A program made the translations under genes and the position numbers. DNA of 64,000 bases. Source: Limnobacter thiooxidans. Lineage in GTDB: Bacteria > Pseudomonadota > Gammaproteobacteria > Burkholderiales > Burkholderiaceae_B. Positions 10,620 through 18,866 of the stretch are shown here, one piece after another. The stretch lies in contig NZ_AP028947.1 of the NCBI RefSeq assembly GCF_036323495.1, positions 2,976,001 to 3,040,000 of the forward strand. Direction: 5' to 3'. The notes beneath the pieces are model-generated. The model searched no databases and was not told where the DNA came from. It saw only the letters and a program-made list of their open reading frames with translations. Each line of letters opens with the position of its first letter. Position 1 is the first letter of the stretch.

Positions 10620-11740
10620 TGACGCGTTTCCAGGTCGGCAATTCGAACCGTCAATTCGCGAGTGTCGTCACCCCGCATCACCAGCAAATTGGCTGTACCG
10701 CCCACACCAATGGCTTCAAGTGCTTTGGACAATTGCAGGACGTTGGCCACAGGCTTGCGGTCCACTGCGATGATGATGTCGCCAACTACACCGGCCTGCA
10801 AATCAAAAGGCATCAAGCCGACTTCTGAAGCGGGTGAGCCCGGCTCTACACCCATCACTGCAATACCCCGAATACCCAGGCGGCGGGCAAGTGACTCATC
10901 GGCCACCGAGATACCAATGCCTGGGCGTGGCAATGTACCGCGCTCAATGAGTTGCGGAACAATCTGGTTGACCAGGTCAACCGGTATAGCAAAACCCACC
11001 CCTGCAGAGCTGCCGCTTTGCGACAAAATCGCAGTATTTACACCAATCAACCGGCCGGCAGAATCAAGCAGCGGCCCACCCGAATTACCCGGGTTGATCG
11101 CCGCATCGGTTTGAATGACATCCGGAATTTCACGGCCATTGCTGACTGGCAAGGTACGACCCAAGGCGCTCACAATGCCTGCAGTCAGCGTTTTGGACAA
11201 ACCGAATGGGTTGCCAATGGCAAACACGGATTGCCCCACCAACAGGTCGCCTGAAGTGCCCACCGGGATGGGGCGAAGATTGGCCGGCTTGTTCACCAAA
11301 CGAATGACCGCCAAATCATAGGATGGCGCAATGCCAACGAGGCGCGCAGGCAATGGCTCGGAATCATCGAGTTGCACGCGGATTCGACTTGCACCCTGTA
11401 CTACGTGGGCATTGGTCACAATGTGCCCTGCGTCGTCCCAGATAAAACCAGACCCGGTTCCCTCCGCCACACGCCGAAAGAAGAGTTGCCCCTGTACGCT
11501 TTCAGTAAAAATATACGCCACTGAGGCCTTGGACACTTCAAACAGTTGAACCACACTTTTCTCACCGGCAGCCAAGTCACCGCGCGCCTCAACCACGCGT
11601 GGCGTCACGTTCTCGGGACGGCTGGTGAACAGGCTTTCAATGCTGGACTGGTTGTACAACACATACAGCAGTGCCACAAAAAGCACGAAGGCAAGCAATG
11701 CGGTGGCTGAAGCACCCCGCTGGTTCTGAATGGTTTTCAC
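10616..11740 (-). CDS. Membrane-anchored trypsin-like serine protease with PDZ domain (DegS/HtrA family)
   Basis: Periplasm-facing protease of 374 residues. One N-terminal TM anchor (about 9-27) is followed by a trypsin-like domain with a full catalytic triad: His in TNAHVV (about 111), Asp in SYDLAVIRL (about 143), Ser in NPGNSGGPLL (about 217). One C-terminal PDZ domain spans about 265-365. A single PDZ plus an uncleaved anchor is the DegS/AlgW layout, proteases that cut anti-sigma factors during envelope stress. Whether this one does so is inference; no rseA or rpoE gene is nearby. GTG start, overlapping the previous stop by 4 bases. Confidence 0.88.
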   Translation of the reverse strand: MKTIQNQRGASATALLAFVLFVALLYVLYNQSSIESLFTSRPENVTPRVVEARGDLAAGEKSVVQLFEVSKASVAYIFTESVQGQLFFRRVAEGTGSGFIWDDAGHIVTNAHVVQGASRIRVQLDDSEPLPARLVGIAPSYDLAVIRLVNKPANLRPIPVGTSGDLLVGQSVFAIGNPFGLSKTLTAGIVSALGRTLPVSNGREIPDVIQTDAAINPGNSGGPLLDSAGRLIGVNTAILSQSGSSAGVGFAIPVDLVNQIVPQLIERGTLPRPGIGISVADESLARRLGIRGIAVMGVEPGSPASEVGLMPFDLQAGVVGDIIIAVDRKPVANVLQLSKALEAIGVGGTANLLVMRGDDTRELTVRIADLETRQ

Positions 11741-12378
11741 TGGATTGATTCCGGCTTGTTGATCTCGGGATTTGGTTCAAAGTTGAAACGTGCAGCCACT
11801 TGGCTGGATTGAATACCTTGCATCTCAAAGACACATTCGCGTCGTCCCGTTGGGGTGCTTTTGCCTTTGCGCAGGCGCGTTCGCGTGGCAATCAAGGTGT
11901 CGGGATCAACCTCCGGTATGGCCCAGACAGCGTGGTGACTCAGCTGGGTGTCTTTTTCCTGCAAGCCCGCAGCCAGCAATTCCATGTCACTGCTGTGCAG
12001 CAGGCCAATACCCTGCTCGCCTTGAATCAACACCCTGCCCTGTTCATCCTGATACATGGCTTTGGGCCAGTCGAGCAGGCCAGTGTGGGTACTCAGCATC
12101 AATTCACCGGATTCCAGTGGATGAATGCGATACACCCAAGGCGTGTAAGCCAGGTGAACATAGGCTTTTTGGGGACCGTTCTGGAAATAGTAACGGCCGT
12201 CCGGCTCGCAGCCATAGTTGCGGGCCATGAAGTTCAGAATGCGCGGGTGGCTGATCGTCAACCCTTCTGGCACCGGGCCAGTCAACAACCAGTCGCCTTG
12301 CTGGTTCAGCTTCAACCAACCGGCAATTGCCGGCACATTGGGCCAACGCGCCAATGCTTTTTCAACGAGATCATCCAC
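11737..12378 (-). CDS. Conserved hypothetical protein, unrecognised
   Basis: About 213 residues with no signal peptide or TM segment. The longest open frame begins at 12564, but that would overlap the hydrolase gene by almost 200 bases. GTG at 12378 is preferred: GGAG lies 6 bases upstream and the overlap falls to 8 bases. The protein then starts near DDLVEKALARWPNVPAI and has GDWLLTGP, a conserved-looking NYGCEPDGRYYFQNGPQ block, and WVYRIHP. It looks like a compact soluble domain found in betaproteobacteria, but I will not name a family. It sits inside a chain of overlapping genes with the YheT-type hydrolase, the DegS-like protease and TcdA. Confidence 0.72.
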   Translation of the reverse strand: MDDLVEKALARWPNVPAIAGWLKLNQQGDWLLTGPVPEGLTISHPRILNFMARNYGCEPDGRYYFQNGPQKAYVHLAYTPWVYRIHPLESGELMLSTHTGLLDWPKAMYQDEQGRVLIQGEQGIGLLHSSDMELLAAGLQEKDTQLSHHAVWAIPEVDPDTLIATRTRLRKGKSTPTGRRECVFEMQGIQSSQVAARFNFEPNPEINKPESIQ

Positions 12379-13360
12379 CTCTTGCTCCGTTGTGTTGTGC
12401 AAAGAAAGAATCGCACTGTCGGGGCAGCCAGTCCAGCCCCAAACGCATTCTGGGGCTGCCATTGGCAAAGCCCACATGGCCACCATGCTCCGTGAACCGG
12501 CAAGTGACCTGATTCGACACCTCGTTTGCCGCTGGCAAATATTGCCCCCCCATGAACGGGTCATTTTTTGCGTGAATCATCAGGGTGGGCACCGCAATCT
12601 GCTTCAACAAGGGCTTGGCGGAGGACACAGCGTAATAATGTTCTGCGTCCCGAAAGCCATGCCAGGGCGCAGTAACCCGGTTGTCAAAGTCGAAGAAGTC
12701 CTTGCAACGCGCGATGTCGTCCGCATTGCCCAATTGCGGAAAACGCCTGATTTTCTCAATTGATTTGGGAATCAGGGTATTCAAAAACATTCGGGTGTAC
12801 ACCCGGTTAAAGCCTTTGGCCAGCGAATTGGCCCCAGCAAGCAAATCCACTGGTGCACTAACTGACACGGCGGAACTAATCACTTCGCGGGCCGCTTCCT
12901 GTTGCTCACCCAGCCATTTCAGCAACACATTGCCACCCAGCGACACGCCGGTGACATGCATGCTATCCACCGCCGGAAAGCTTTCACGCAAACGCCGCAG
13001 TATCCAGTCCATCTCGGTTGAATCACCGGAATGATAGGCGCGTGGATTCAAATTGTTTTCGCCAGAGCATCCCCGAAAATGCACCACCACACCCAAGGCA
13101 CCTGCGGCTCGGGCCTGGTTCATCACGGCCAGGCTGTAATGGCTTCGGGAACAGCCCTCCAGGCCATGAAAAAGCACCCACAGGCTGTGGTGGCGCGCGG
13201 CCACCTCAGGGGATTCAGTGAAATCAAGGTCAATGAAATCGTGGTCGGGGGTGGTCCAGCGCACACGGTGATACTGCATCGCGGGCTTGCTGGCCCACCG
13301 TGCAGCGAGAATGGTTTGCGAATGCCCTTCAGGGAGCCACCAAGGAGAACGGTACAACAT
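12371..13360 (-). CDS. yheT: YheT-type alpha/beta hydrolase
   Basis: Alpha/beta-fold hydrolase of 329 residues, in the group that holds E. coli YheT and eukaryotic ABHD1/3. LFHGLEGCSRSHYS (oxyanion loop) is near residue 70. The nucleophile elbow GVSLGGNVLLKWLG is near 143, the Asp region HAKNDPFM near 275, and the catalytic His in TEHGGHVGF near 300. Substrate unknown; lipid or ester hydrolysis is likely from the family. It is the first gene of the overlapping chain, and ATG with GGAG upstream marks the start. Confidence 0.87.
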   Translation of the reverse strand: MLYRSPWWLPEGHSQTILAARWASKPAMQYHRVRWTTPDHDFIDLDFTESPEVAARHHSLWVLFHGLEGCSRSHYSLAVMNQARAAGALGVVVHFRGCSGENNLNPRAYHSGDSTEMDWILRRLRESFPAVDSMHVTGVSLGGNVLLKWLGEQQEAAREVISSAVSVSAPVDLLAGANSLAKGFNRVYTRMFLNTLIPKSIEKIRRFPQLGNADDIARCKDFFDFDNRVTAPWHGFRDAEHYYAVSSAKPLLKQIAVPTLMIHAKNDPFMGGQYLPAANEVSNQVTCRFTEHGGHVGFANGSPRMRLGLDWLPRQCDSFFAQHNGARGG

Positions 13361-13375
13361 ATGGGGTGACGCTTT

Positions 13376-13831
13376 TTAATGCAAGGTGGGCTGAGGATCA
13401 AATTCAGACAGATCGTCCTCGGCCAGTTCTTCTGTGTCCATTGCCGGGCTGGCATGGTGCATCACAATCTTCCAGCCATTGGGCCCCTTGTGATACACAT
13501 TGGTTGCATTGACCTGAACCACATGGGGTTCGCCCCGGGAACTGCTCATCATGACCTGCTCAACAAGGTTGTGAACCGACACCATCACTCCTTCAACACG
13601 ATGCACGGGCACCACACGAATTTGCAAAGCCCCGGCCGAGAGAATCTCTTTCCAGGAATCGCGAACATCGTGATAACCCTCCACCCGAGGCCCGCCTGGG
13701 TGAATACATACTACGTGCTCGTCGTCGGCCCACAGATCCATCAAGGCCTCCAGATCGGCTGCTTCCAGCGCCTCATAGAAGGCTTGTTCAATGTCTTGGG
13801 GTGAGGAATGAATAACTTTGGTTCGGGACAC
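13376..13831 (-). CDS. NTF2/SnoaL-like domain protein
   Basis: A 151-residue protein with a cone-shaped NTF2-like fold suggested by IEQAFYEALEAADLEALMDLW, then EHVVCIHPGGPRVEGYHDVRDSW, and the closing strand GPNGWKIVMHHASP. Such proteins are often annotated as SnoaL-like or DUF4440. They may bind small molecules or be catalytic; nothing here fixes a role. The C-terminal tail is acidic. GTG start with GGAG 8 bases upstream. It lies 15 bases before the yheT-type gene on the same strand and may belong to the same operon. Confidence 0.78.
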   Translation of the reverse strand: MSRTKVIHSSPQDIEQAFYEALEAADLEALMDLWADDEHVVCIHPGGPRVEGYHDVRDSWKEILSAGALQIRVVPVHRVEGVMVSVHNLVEQVMMSSSRGEPHVVQVNATNVYHKGPNGWKIVMHHASPAMDTEELAEDDLSEFDPQPTLH

Positions 13832-13866
13832 TCAACACACTCCAAAAAAATACAAGGCGTTACACA

Positions 13867-13881
13867 CAACCCTCAGGGTTG
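13867..13881 (-). terminator. Short hairpin after purU
   Basis: CAACCCT-c-AGGGTTG is a perfect 7-base inverted repeat a few bases after the purU stop. No T-run follows on the minus strand, so it may be a weak terminator or a 3'-end stabiliser. Confidence 0.3.
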
Positions 13882-13887
13882 ATGCTT

Positions 13888-14742
13888 TCACTGAAACACC
13901 ACCGTTTTGTGGCCATTCAAGACCACGCGGTGCTCACAATGCCATTTCACGGCGCGGGCCAGTACCATGCATTCCGTATCGCGACCACGGGCGGTGAGTT
14001 CCTCGGGCGTCAGCGAGTGATCAACACGGGCGACATCCTGCTCAATGATCGGGCCTTCATCCAGATCAGAAGTCACGTAATGCGCAGTCGCACCAATCAA
14101 CTTTACGCCTCGATCGAATGCTTGCTGATACGGCTTGGCCCCTTTAAAGCTGGGCAGAAAACTGTGGTGAATGTTGATCACCCTGCCCAACAGATCACGG
14201 CAAAGCGCGGGTGACAAAATTTGCATGTACCGGGCGAGCACCATGAGATCGATCTTTTCATTCTCAACAATCTGGCGAATCTGGGTTTCCTGCAATTCCT
14301 TGGCATCGGGCTTGACCGGCAGATGATAAAACGGTACACCATAGGAAGCAGCAAGCAGCGCAAAGTCCTGATGGTTCGAGACAATCGCCGGTATTTCACA
14401 CGGCAATTGCCCGCTTTTCCAGCGGAACAACAGGTCATTCAGGCAGTGGCCGAACTTTGAAACCATCAGCAATACTCGGGGTTTCACACTGGCATCGAAA
14501 AACTGGTACTTCATGCCGAAAGGCGCAGCCACTGTTGCAAAATTGGCTTGCAGATCCATTTCATTGAGTGCGCTTTCAACTGGCAATGAAAAGTGAACCC
14601 GCAGAAAAAACAGGTTGGTCGACTCGTCGCCAAACTGGGCTGAATCGATAATATTGCACTGTTGGTCAAACAAGAACTTGCTGACGTTGTACACAATGCC
14701 CGTGGTATCCGGGCAAGAAATGGTCAGGATGTAATCACGCAT
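13888..14742 (-). CDS. purU: Formyltetrahydrofolate deformylase PurU
   Basis: Hydrolyses 10-formyl-tetrahydrofolate to formate and THF, balancing the one-carbon pool and feeding PurT. 284 residues. The N-terminal ACT domain (about 1-85) starts YILTISCPDTTGIVYNVSKF. The C-terminal formyltransferase-like domain contains INIHHSFLPSFKGAKPY near residue 220 and DLDEGPIIEQDV near 250, which hold the catalytic His and Asp. It is separated from waaF by 37 bases. Confidence 0.95.
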   Translation of the reverse strand: MRDYILTISCPDTTGIVYNVSKFLFDQQCNIIDSAQFGDESTNLFFLRVHFSLPVESALNEMDLQANFATVAAPFGMKYQFFDASVKPRVLLMVSKFGHCLNDLLFRWKSGQLPCEIPAIVSNHQDFALLAASYGVPFYHLPVKPDAKELQETQIRQIVENEKIDLMVLARYMQILSPALCRDLLGRVINIHHSFLPSFKGAKPYQQAFDRGVKLIGATAHYVTSDLDEGPIIEQDVARVDHSLTPEELTARGRDTECMVLARAVKWHCEHRVVLNGHKTVVFQ

Positions 14743-14779
14743 GGTAATGCCAAATTGCGTCGGTAGTGGACTTGCTAGA

Positions 14780-15817
14780 TCATACCCCGCGCGGGGCTGG
14801 CACCAACTGATCCGCCACCATTTTGGGGGTCAGCTTTTTCAGGCAATCGGTATGCCCGAGGGGGCATTCACGCTGAAAACAGGGGCTGCATTCCAGGCTC
14901 AGGTAATAGACTTTGGCCGCCTTGTTCAAAGGGGGGGTGTGGTGTGGGCTGCTGGAACCGAATACCGCATGCACCTGAACATTCAAGGCGGCTGCCACAT
15001 GCATCAAGCCTGAATCATTGGTCACCAACTGGCTAGCCGCTGACATCAAGGCCACCGCCTGCGCAAGGCTCGTTGAGCCAGCCAGGCTGACAGCACGGCT
15101 GCGCAAGGGCTGCGGCAGCAGTGCCAAAATTTCACCGCAGAAAGCCTGGTCTTTCGGCCCGCCAAACAACACCGCGTGTTGGGTCTGATTTTGTTCAAGA
15201 AACGCAGCTGCCACTTGCGCAAAATGGTCGGCGGGCCAGCGTTTGGCAGGACCAAACTCTGCACCAGGAGCCAAAGCAAGAAAACCTGCCGACAAACTGA
15301 ACTGTTCCAATGTAGTCGTGGCCATGCCGGGATCGACCTGCAATTCCGGATACGCCAGCGCGTCAGGCAGAACCCCACCCAGGCGTCCATACCATTCAAT
15401 CATGGGAGGCTTGTTCGTTTTGGCCGGTTTGGGCAAGGGGTGGGTGAGTACGGCTGTACGCAATTCACCGTCGTATCCAATTCGCTTGGGAATACGCGCA
15501 AGCCAAGGCAACAGAGCGGACTTCAGGGAGTTGGGCAACACCACGGCCTGGTCAAATTTCTGATTTTTTAAACCCTTCGCAGCCTTGCGCCGCAAACTCC
15601 ACTGCAACTGCCCATGGGCAAAGGGCTCTACATGCACCGCGTGCACTGTGTGGCTGAACTGGTAAACCGGTGCGGTGACGGGAGGGGCCAGCACATGAAT
15701 TTCACAAGGCTGACCATCGGAACCGAAAAGGGATTTGTTCTGGTGCAAGGCCTGAATCAGCGACAGGCTCATCACCGCATCGCCAATCCAGTTTGGAGCA
15801 ACAATCAAAATTTTCAT
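14780..15817 (-). CDS. waaF: Lipopolysaccharide heptosyltransferase II WaaF
   Basis: GT9-family transferase that adds the second heptose to the LPS inner core at the inner face of the inner membrane. 345 residues. N-terminus MKILIVAPNWIGDAVMSLSL is the classic start. Donor-site signatures GAEFGPAKRWP near residue 185 and VTNDSGLMHVAAAL near 263 are present. SPHHTPPLN and the CSPCFQRECPLGH segment near the end are typical of WaaF rather than WaaC. Other core genes (waaA, waaC) lie 5-7 kb away at 20-22.5 kb. Confidence 0.95.
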   Translation of the reverse strand: MKILIVAPNWIGDAVMSLSLIQALHQNKSLFGSDGQPCEIHVLAPPVTAPVYQFSHTVHAVHVEPFAHGQLQWSLRRKAAKGLKNQKFDQAVVLPNSLKSALLPWLARIPKRIGYDGELRTAVLTHPLPKPAKTNKPPMIEWYGRLGGVLPDALAYPELQVDPGMATTTLEQFSLSAGFLALAPGAEFGPAKRWPADHFAQVAAAFLEQNQTQHAVLFGGPKDQAFCGEILALLPQPLRSRAVSLAGSTSLAQAVALMSAASQLVTNDSGLMHVAAALNVQVHAVFGSSSPHHTPPLNKAAKVYYLSLECSPCFQRECPLGHTDCLKKLTPKMVADQLVPAPRGV

Positions 15818-15841
15818 GCTGCCGTCAACACACTTGCCGCA

Positions 15842-16045
15842 TCAATGTGCGTGTACTTTCGCACCGGGCTTCAGCGTATATACCGTGCCGCAATACGGAC
15901 AGGCTGCCTTGCCTGTTTTTGTTACGTCCAAGTACACCTTGGGGTGTGTGTTCCACACCGGCATGGCCGGGTTGGGACAAAATGCAGGCAACTGGTCGCC
16001 ATCAAGCTGAACGGTTTCATGTTTTGCTTTTTTGTCACTGATCAT
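15842..16045 (-). CDS. Small CHCC-type zinc-finger protein
   Basis: 67 residues with a zinc-ribbon-like pattern: CPNPAMPVWNTHPKVYL then CPYCGTVYTLKPG, giving Cys, His and CxxC ligands. This matches the zf-CHCC domain family, found in mitochondrial NDUFS6 and small bacterial proteins. Function in bacteria is poorly known. It sits 5 bases after ilvE and 24 bases before waaF on the same strand, a gene order often seen in betaproteobacteria. Confidence 0.85.
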   Translation of the reverse strand: MISDKKAKHETVQLDGDQLPAFCPNPAMPVWNTHPKVYLDVTKTGKAACPYCGTVYTLKPGAKVHAH

Positions 16046-16050
16046 GATTC

Positions 16051-16971
16051 TTATACCCTGGTCAGCCAGTGTTCGTATTTGTCATTGCGACCATACACCA
16101 CGTCGAAATAACGCTTCTGCAATTCTTCGGTGATCGGGCCGCGTGTACCTGCGCCAATGGTACGGTTGTCCAGTTCACGCACAGGCGTCACTTCAGCAGC
16201 AGTACCAGTAAAGAAGCACTCGTCCGCGATGTAGATGTCGTCGCGGGTCAGGCGCTTGCTCACCACTTCCAGGCCCATTTCACGGGCCAGAGAAATAATG
16301 GTTGAACGGGTAATACCCACCAGGGCTGATGCAATTTCAGGCTCGTAAATGCAGCCGTCTTTGATCACGAACACGTTCTCGCCTGCGCCTTCAGCCACAA
16401 AACCATCTACGTCCAGCAGCAAGGCTTCATCGTAGCCATCTTGAACCGCTTCAGTATTGGCCAGAATGGAATTGGCGTAAGTGGCCGCAAACTTGGCACG
16501 CGCCATGGTCACGTTCACATGATGGCGGGCGTAGGAAGATGTTTTGACTCGAATGCCTTTTTGCAGACCTTCTTCACCCAGATAGGCGCCCCAAGGCCAT
16601 GCAGCAATTGCAACATGTGTGGCTGCGCCCTTGGGCGAAACACCCATTTTTTCAGAGCCATAAAAAGCGATTGGACGGATGTAGCAAGAATCCAGTTTGT
16701 TTGCACGCACCACTTCACAGCAGGCTTCCATGATTTGTTCACGGGTATACGGCATGTGCATGCGATAAATGTGGGCCGAATTGAACAAACGGTCGGTGTG
16801 CTCTTTCAAGCGGAAAATAGCTGGGCCCTTGTCGGTTTTGTAGGCACGCTCGCCTTCAAACACGGACAGGCCATAATGCAAACTGTGTGTAAGCACGTGA
16901 ATTTGCGCTTCACGCCACGGCACAAGTTTGCCGTCAAACCAGATAAAGCCATCGCGATCGGCCATTGACAT
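16051..16971 (-). CDS. ilvE: Branched-chain amino acid aminotransferase IlvE
   Basis: PLP-dependent transaminase for the last step of Ile, Val and Leu synthesis (and the first step of their breakdown). About 306 residues, fold-type [18 protein letters not shown] is near residue 30, the region with the PLP lysine is [15 protein letters not shown] near 155, and [25 protein letters not shown] residues follow near 180-200. The longer open frame adds 18 residues with no support. ATG at 16971 is chosen because GGAG lies 8 bases upstream and the protein then begins [14 protein letters not shown]. Confidence 0.95.
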   Translation of the reverse strand: MSMADRDGFIWFDGKLVPWREAQIHVLTHSLHYGLSVFEGERAYKTDKGPAIFRLKEHTDRLFNSAHIYRMHMPYTREQIMEACCEVVRANKLDSCYIRPIAFYGSEKMGVSPKGAATHVAIAAWPWGAYLGEEGLQKGIRVKTSSYARHHVNVTMARAKFAATYANSILANTEAVQDGYDEALLLDVDGFVAEGAGENVFVIKDGCIYEPEIASALVGITRSTIISLAREMGLEVVSKRLTRDDIYIADECFFTGTAAEVTPVRELDNRTIGAGTRGPITEELQKRYFDVVYGRNDKYEHWLTRV

Positions 16972-17112
16972 GCTGAATTCTCCGAAATTCCAAGATTTAC
17001 CAAACCGACATATTCTACAACCCAACCAGCATCGAATTGGGCGCAGTACGTTGACTCGGTGAAGAATGAACCACTATAGTGCAATCAAGCACCCTAAAAA
17101 AGAAGTACTCCA

Positions 17113-17781
17113 ATGAAGCAATGCTTGGCAAATGCACAACCCCGGTGGACGCGGCGCAAACAGGAGAGGCCGCAAGAACTGCTCGACGCCGCCCTGACCA
17201 TTTTCAGCGAGAAAGGGTTCGCTGGGGCTCGCCTCGAAGACGTGGCCAAAAGCGCGGGTGTCAGCAAAGGTACTGTTTACCTGTACTACTCTAACAAGGA
17301 AGAACTGCTGAAAGCTGTGGTCAAGGAGCACGTATCCCCAATTGTCGAGGAGGCCAAGGGCCTGCTCGAACCTGATAAAAGCTCAGCCGTCCTGATCCGC
17401 GAAGCAATCCACCTTTGGTGGCTCAAGTATGGTTCAACCAAGTTGAGCAGCATCACCAAAATTGTGCTCTCGGAAGCCAACGCTTTTCCCGAACTGGCCC
17501 GGTTTTTTTACAGCGAAGTGGTTCGCCCTTGGTGGGATTATCTTGAATCCATCCTGAAACGCGGCATATCGCGAGGCGAATTTTCAGACATTGACACCCA
17601 ATATGCGGCCCAGGTGCTGTGCGCGCCGCTGGTGACACTTGGTTTGTGGAAACGAACCATGGACACCTGCTGCGGCATTGACACCAACCCAATGCGCTAC
17701 ATTGAAGCTCACATCCAGATGGTGCTTGGCGGCTTGACTTGCCAGCAACATGTCACAGGACATTCAGCGCGACTCGCTTAA
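17113..17781 (+). CDS. TetR/AcrR-family transcriptional regulator
   Basis: 222 residues. The N-terminal helix-turn-helix domain (about 18-65) reads LLDAALTIFSEKGFAGARLEDVAKSAGVS then KGTVYLYYSNKEELL, the canonical TetR pattern. The C-terminal ligand domain is in the AcrR-like group. It precedes a Pcm-like methyltransferase, a rhodanese and a TolC-type channel on the same strand. Control of the TolC-type gene is plausible but not shown. A small basic patch (RWTRRKQERP) lies just before the HTH. Confidence 0.9.
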   Translation: MKQCLANAQPRWTRRKQERPQELLDAALTIFSEKGFAGARLEDVAKSAGVSKGTVYLYYSNKEELLKAVVKEHVSPIVEEAKGLLEPDKSSAVLIREAIHLWWLKYGSTKLSSITKIVLSEANAFPELARFFYSEVVRPWWDYLESILKRGISRGEFSDIDTQYAAQVLCAPLVTLGLWKRTMDTCCGIDTNPMRYIEAHIQMVLGGLTCQQHVTGHSARLA

Positions 17782-17831
17782 AATTTGCTAAAATAGAAAG
17801 TTATCTATTGACCACCCCGCGAGAACCCGCC

Positions 17832-18500
17832 ATGGACTTCGAAAAAGCCCGCTTCAACATGATCGAACAGCAAATCCGCCCATGGAATGTGCTGAATCAG
17901 GACGTGCTTGATTTGCTGGAAGTGGTTAAACGCGAAAATTTTGTGTGCTCTGGCTTGGAAAAACTGGCATTTACTGACTGCGACCTGCCCATCCGCATCA
18001 ACGGCAGGGACACTGGCGAAACCATGTTCAGCCCTAAAATGGAAGCGCGCATTCTGCAGGAGCTCGAACTTGGAAGTCAGGATAAAGTGCTCGAAATCGG
18101 CACAGGTACTGGATACATGGCCGCACTGATGGTTCAGCAATGTGCGCACGTGACCACGGTTGAGTTGAATGGCAGCATCGCGGAATTGGCGCGTGCCAAC
18201 CTGAAAAAGAATGGAATCACCCGTGTGAAAGTACTTGAAGGTTGTGGCTTTGAACTCGCAGCAGGTTTGGGGCAATTTGACGCCATCGTGCTGTCCGGCG
18301 CCTCATCCATCATGCCTGCATCGCTGTTGGGTGCCTTGAACCCCCTGGGCCGCCTTATGGCTGTGGTTGGCAAGGCCCCGGCCATGCAACTGGTCTTGGC
18401 CCGCAAGTCCAAAGAAGGACAACTGATCACAACACCCCTGTTCGAAACCATGACCAAGGTGTTGACCAACGCTCCCAAAGCCAGTGAATTCGTATTCTAA
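17832..18500 (+). CDS. pcm: Protein-L-isoaspartate O-methyltransferase family protein
   Basis: SAM-dependent methyltransferase of about 222 residues. FNMIEQQIRPWNVL at the start and VLEIGTGTGYMAALM (motif I, SAM binding) near residue 80 are typical of the betaproteobacterial Pcm-like proteins in this gene order. The canonical Pcm repairs isoaspartyl residues. This subgroup is shorter and diverged, so the substrate is uncertain. ATG at 17832 is chosen over an upstream frame extension that overlaps the TetR gene. An extended -10-like TGCTAAAAT at 17786-17794 could serve as its own promoter. Confidence 0.85.
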   Translation: MDFEKARFNMIEQQIRPWNVLNQDVLDLLEVVKRENFVCSGLEKLAFTDCDLPIRINGRDTGETMFSPKMEARILQELELGSQDKVLEIGTGTGYMAALMVQQCAHVTTVELNGSIAELARANLKKNGITRVKVLEGCGFELAAGLGQFDAIVLSGASSIMPASLLGALNPLGRLMAVVGKAPAMQLVLARKSKEGQLITTPLFETMTKVLTNAPKASEFVF

Positions 18501-18513
18501 GGAATAGGCACAA

Positions 18514-18849
18514 ATGTCCCAGCCTATCGCGCAAATCAGCGCCGCCGATTTGTCCGATTGGCTGGGTAGCCCCGACAAGCAACAACCGCTGTTGCTGGAT
18601 GTCCGCGAAAACTGGGAATTCGAAATCTGCAAGCTGCCTGGCAGTCTTTCAATTCCGATGGGTGAAATCATGGACAGGGCCAAAACTCTGGATCCGGAAA
18701 CCGAGTTGGTGTGCATCTGTCACCACGGCATTCGCAGTCAGCAGGTAGCGCTCTACCTCAAAAGCCTCGGATTTTCCCGGCTCTACAACTTGCGCGGCGG
18801 CATTCATGACTGGTCGTGTACCGTAGATCCAAGCTGCCCCACCTATTAA
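18514..18849 (+). CDS. Rhodanese-like domain protein
   Basis: Single rhodanese domain, 111 residues. LLDVRENWEFEICKLPGS opens the domain, and the active-site loop is CICHHGIRSQQVA, with the second Cys (of ICHHG) in the catalytic position near residue 70. Family members carry a persulfide and move sulfur, as in GlpE. The gene follows pcm by 13 bases with AAGGA upstream, and the TolC-type gene follows it by 17 bases, so the three form one unit. Confidence 0.92.
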   Translation: MSQPIAQISAADLSDWLGSPDKQQPLLLDVRENWEFEICKLPGSLSIPMGEIMDRAKTLDPETELVCICHHGIRSQQVALYLKSLGFSRLYNLRGGIHDWSCTVDPSCPTY

Positions 18850-18866
18850 TCCAGGACATCAATTCA

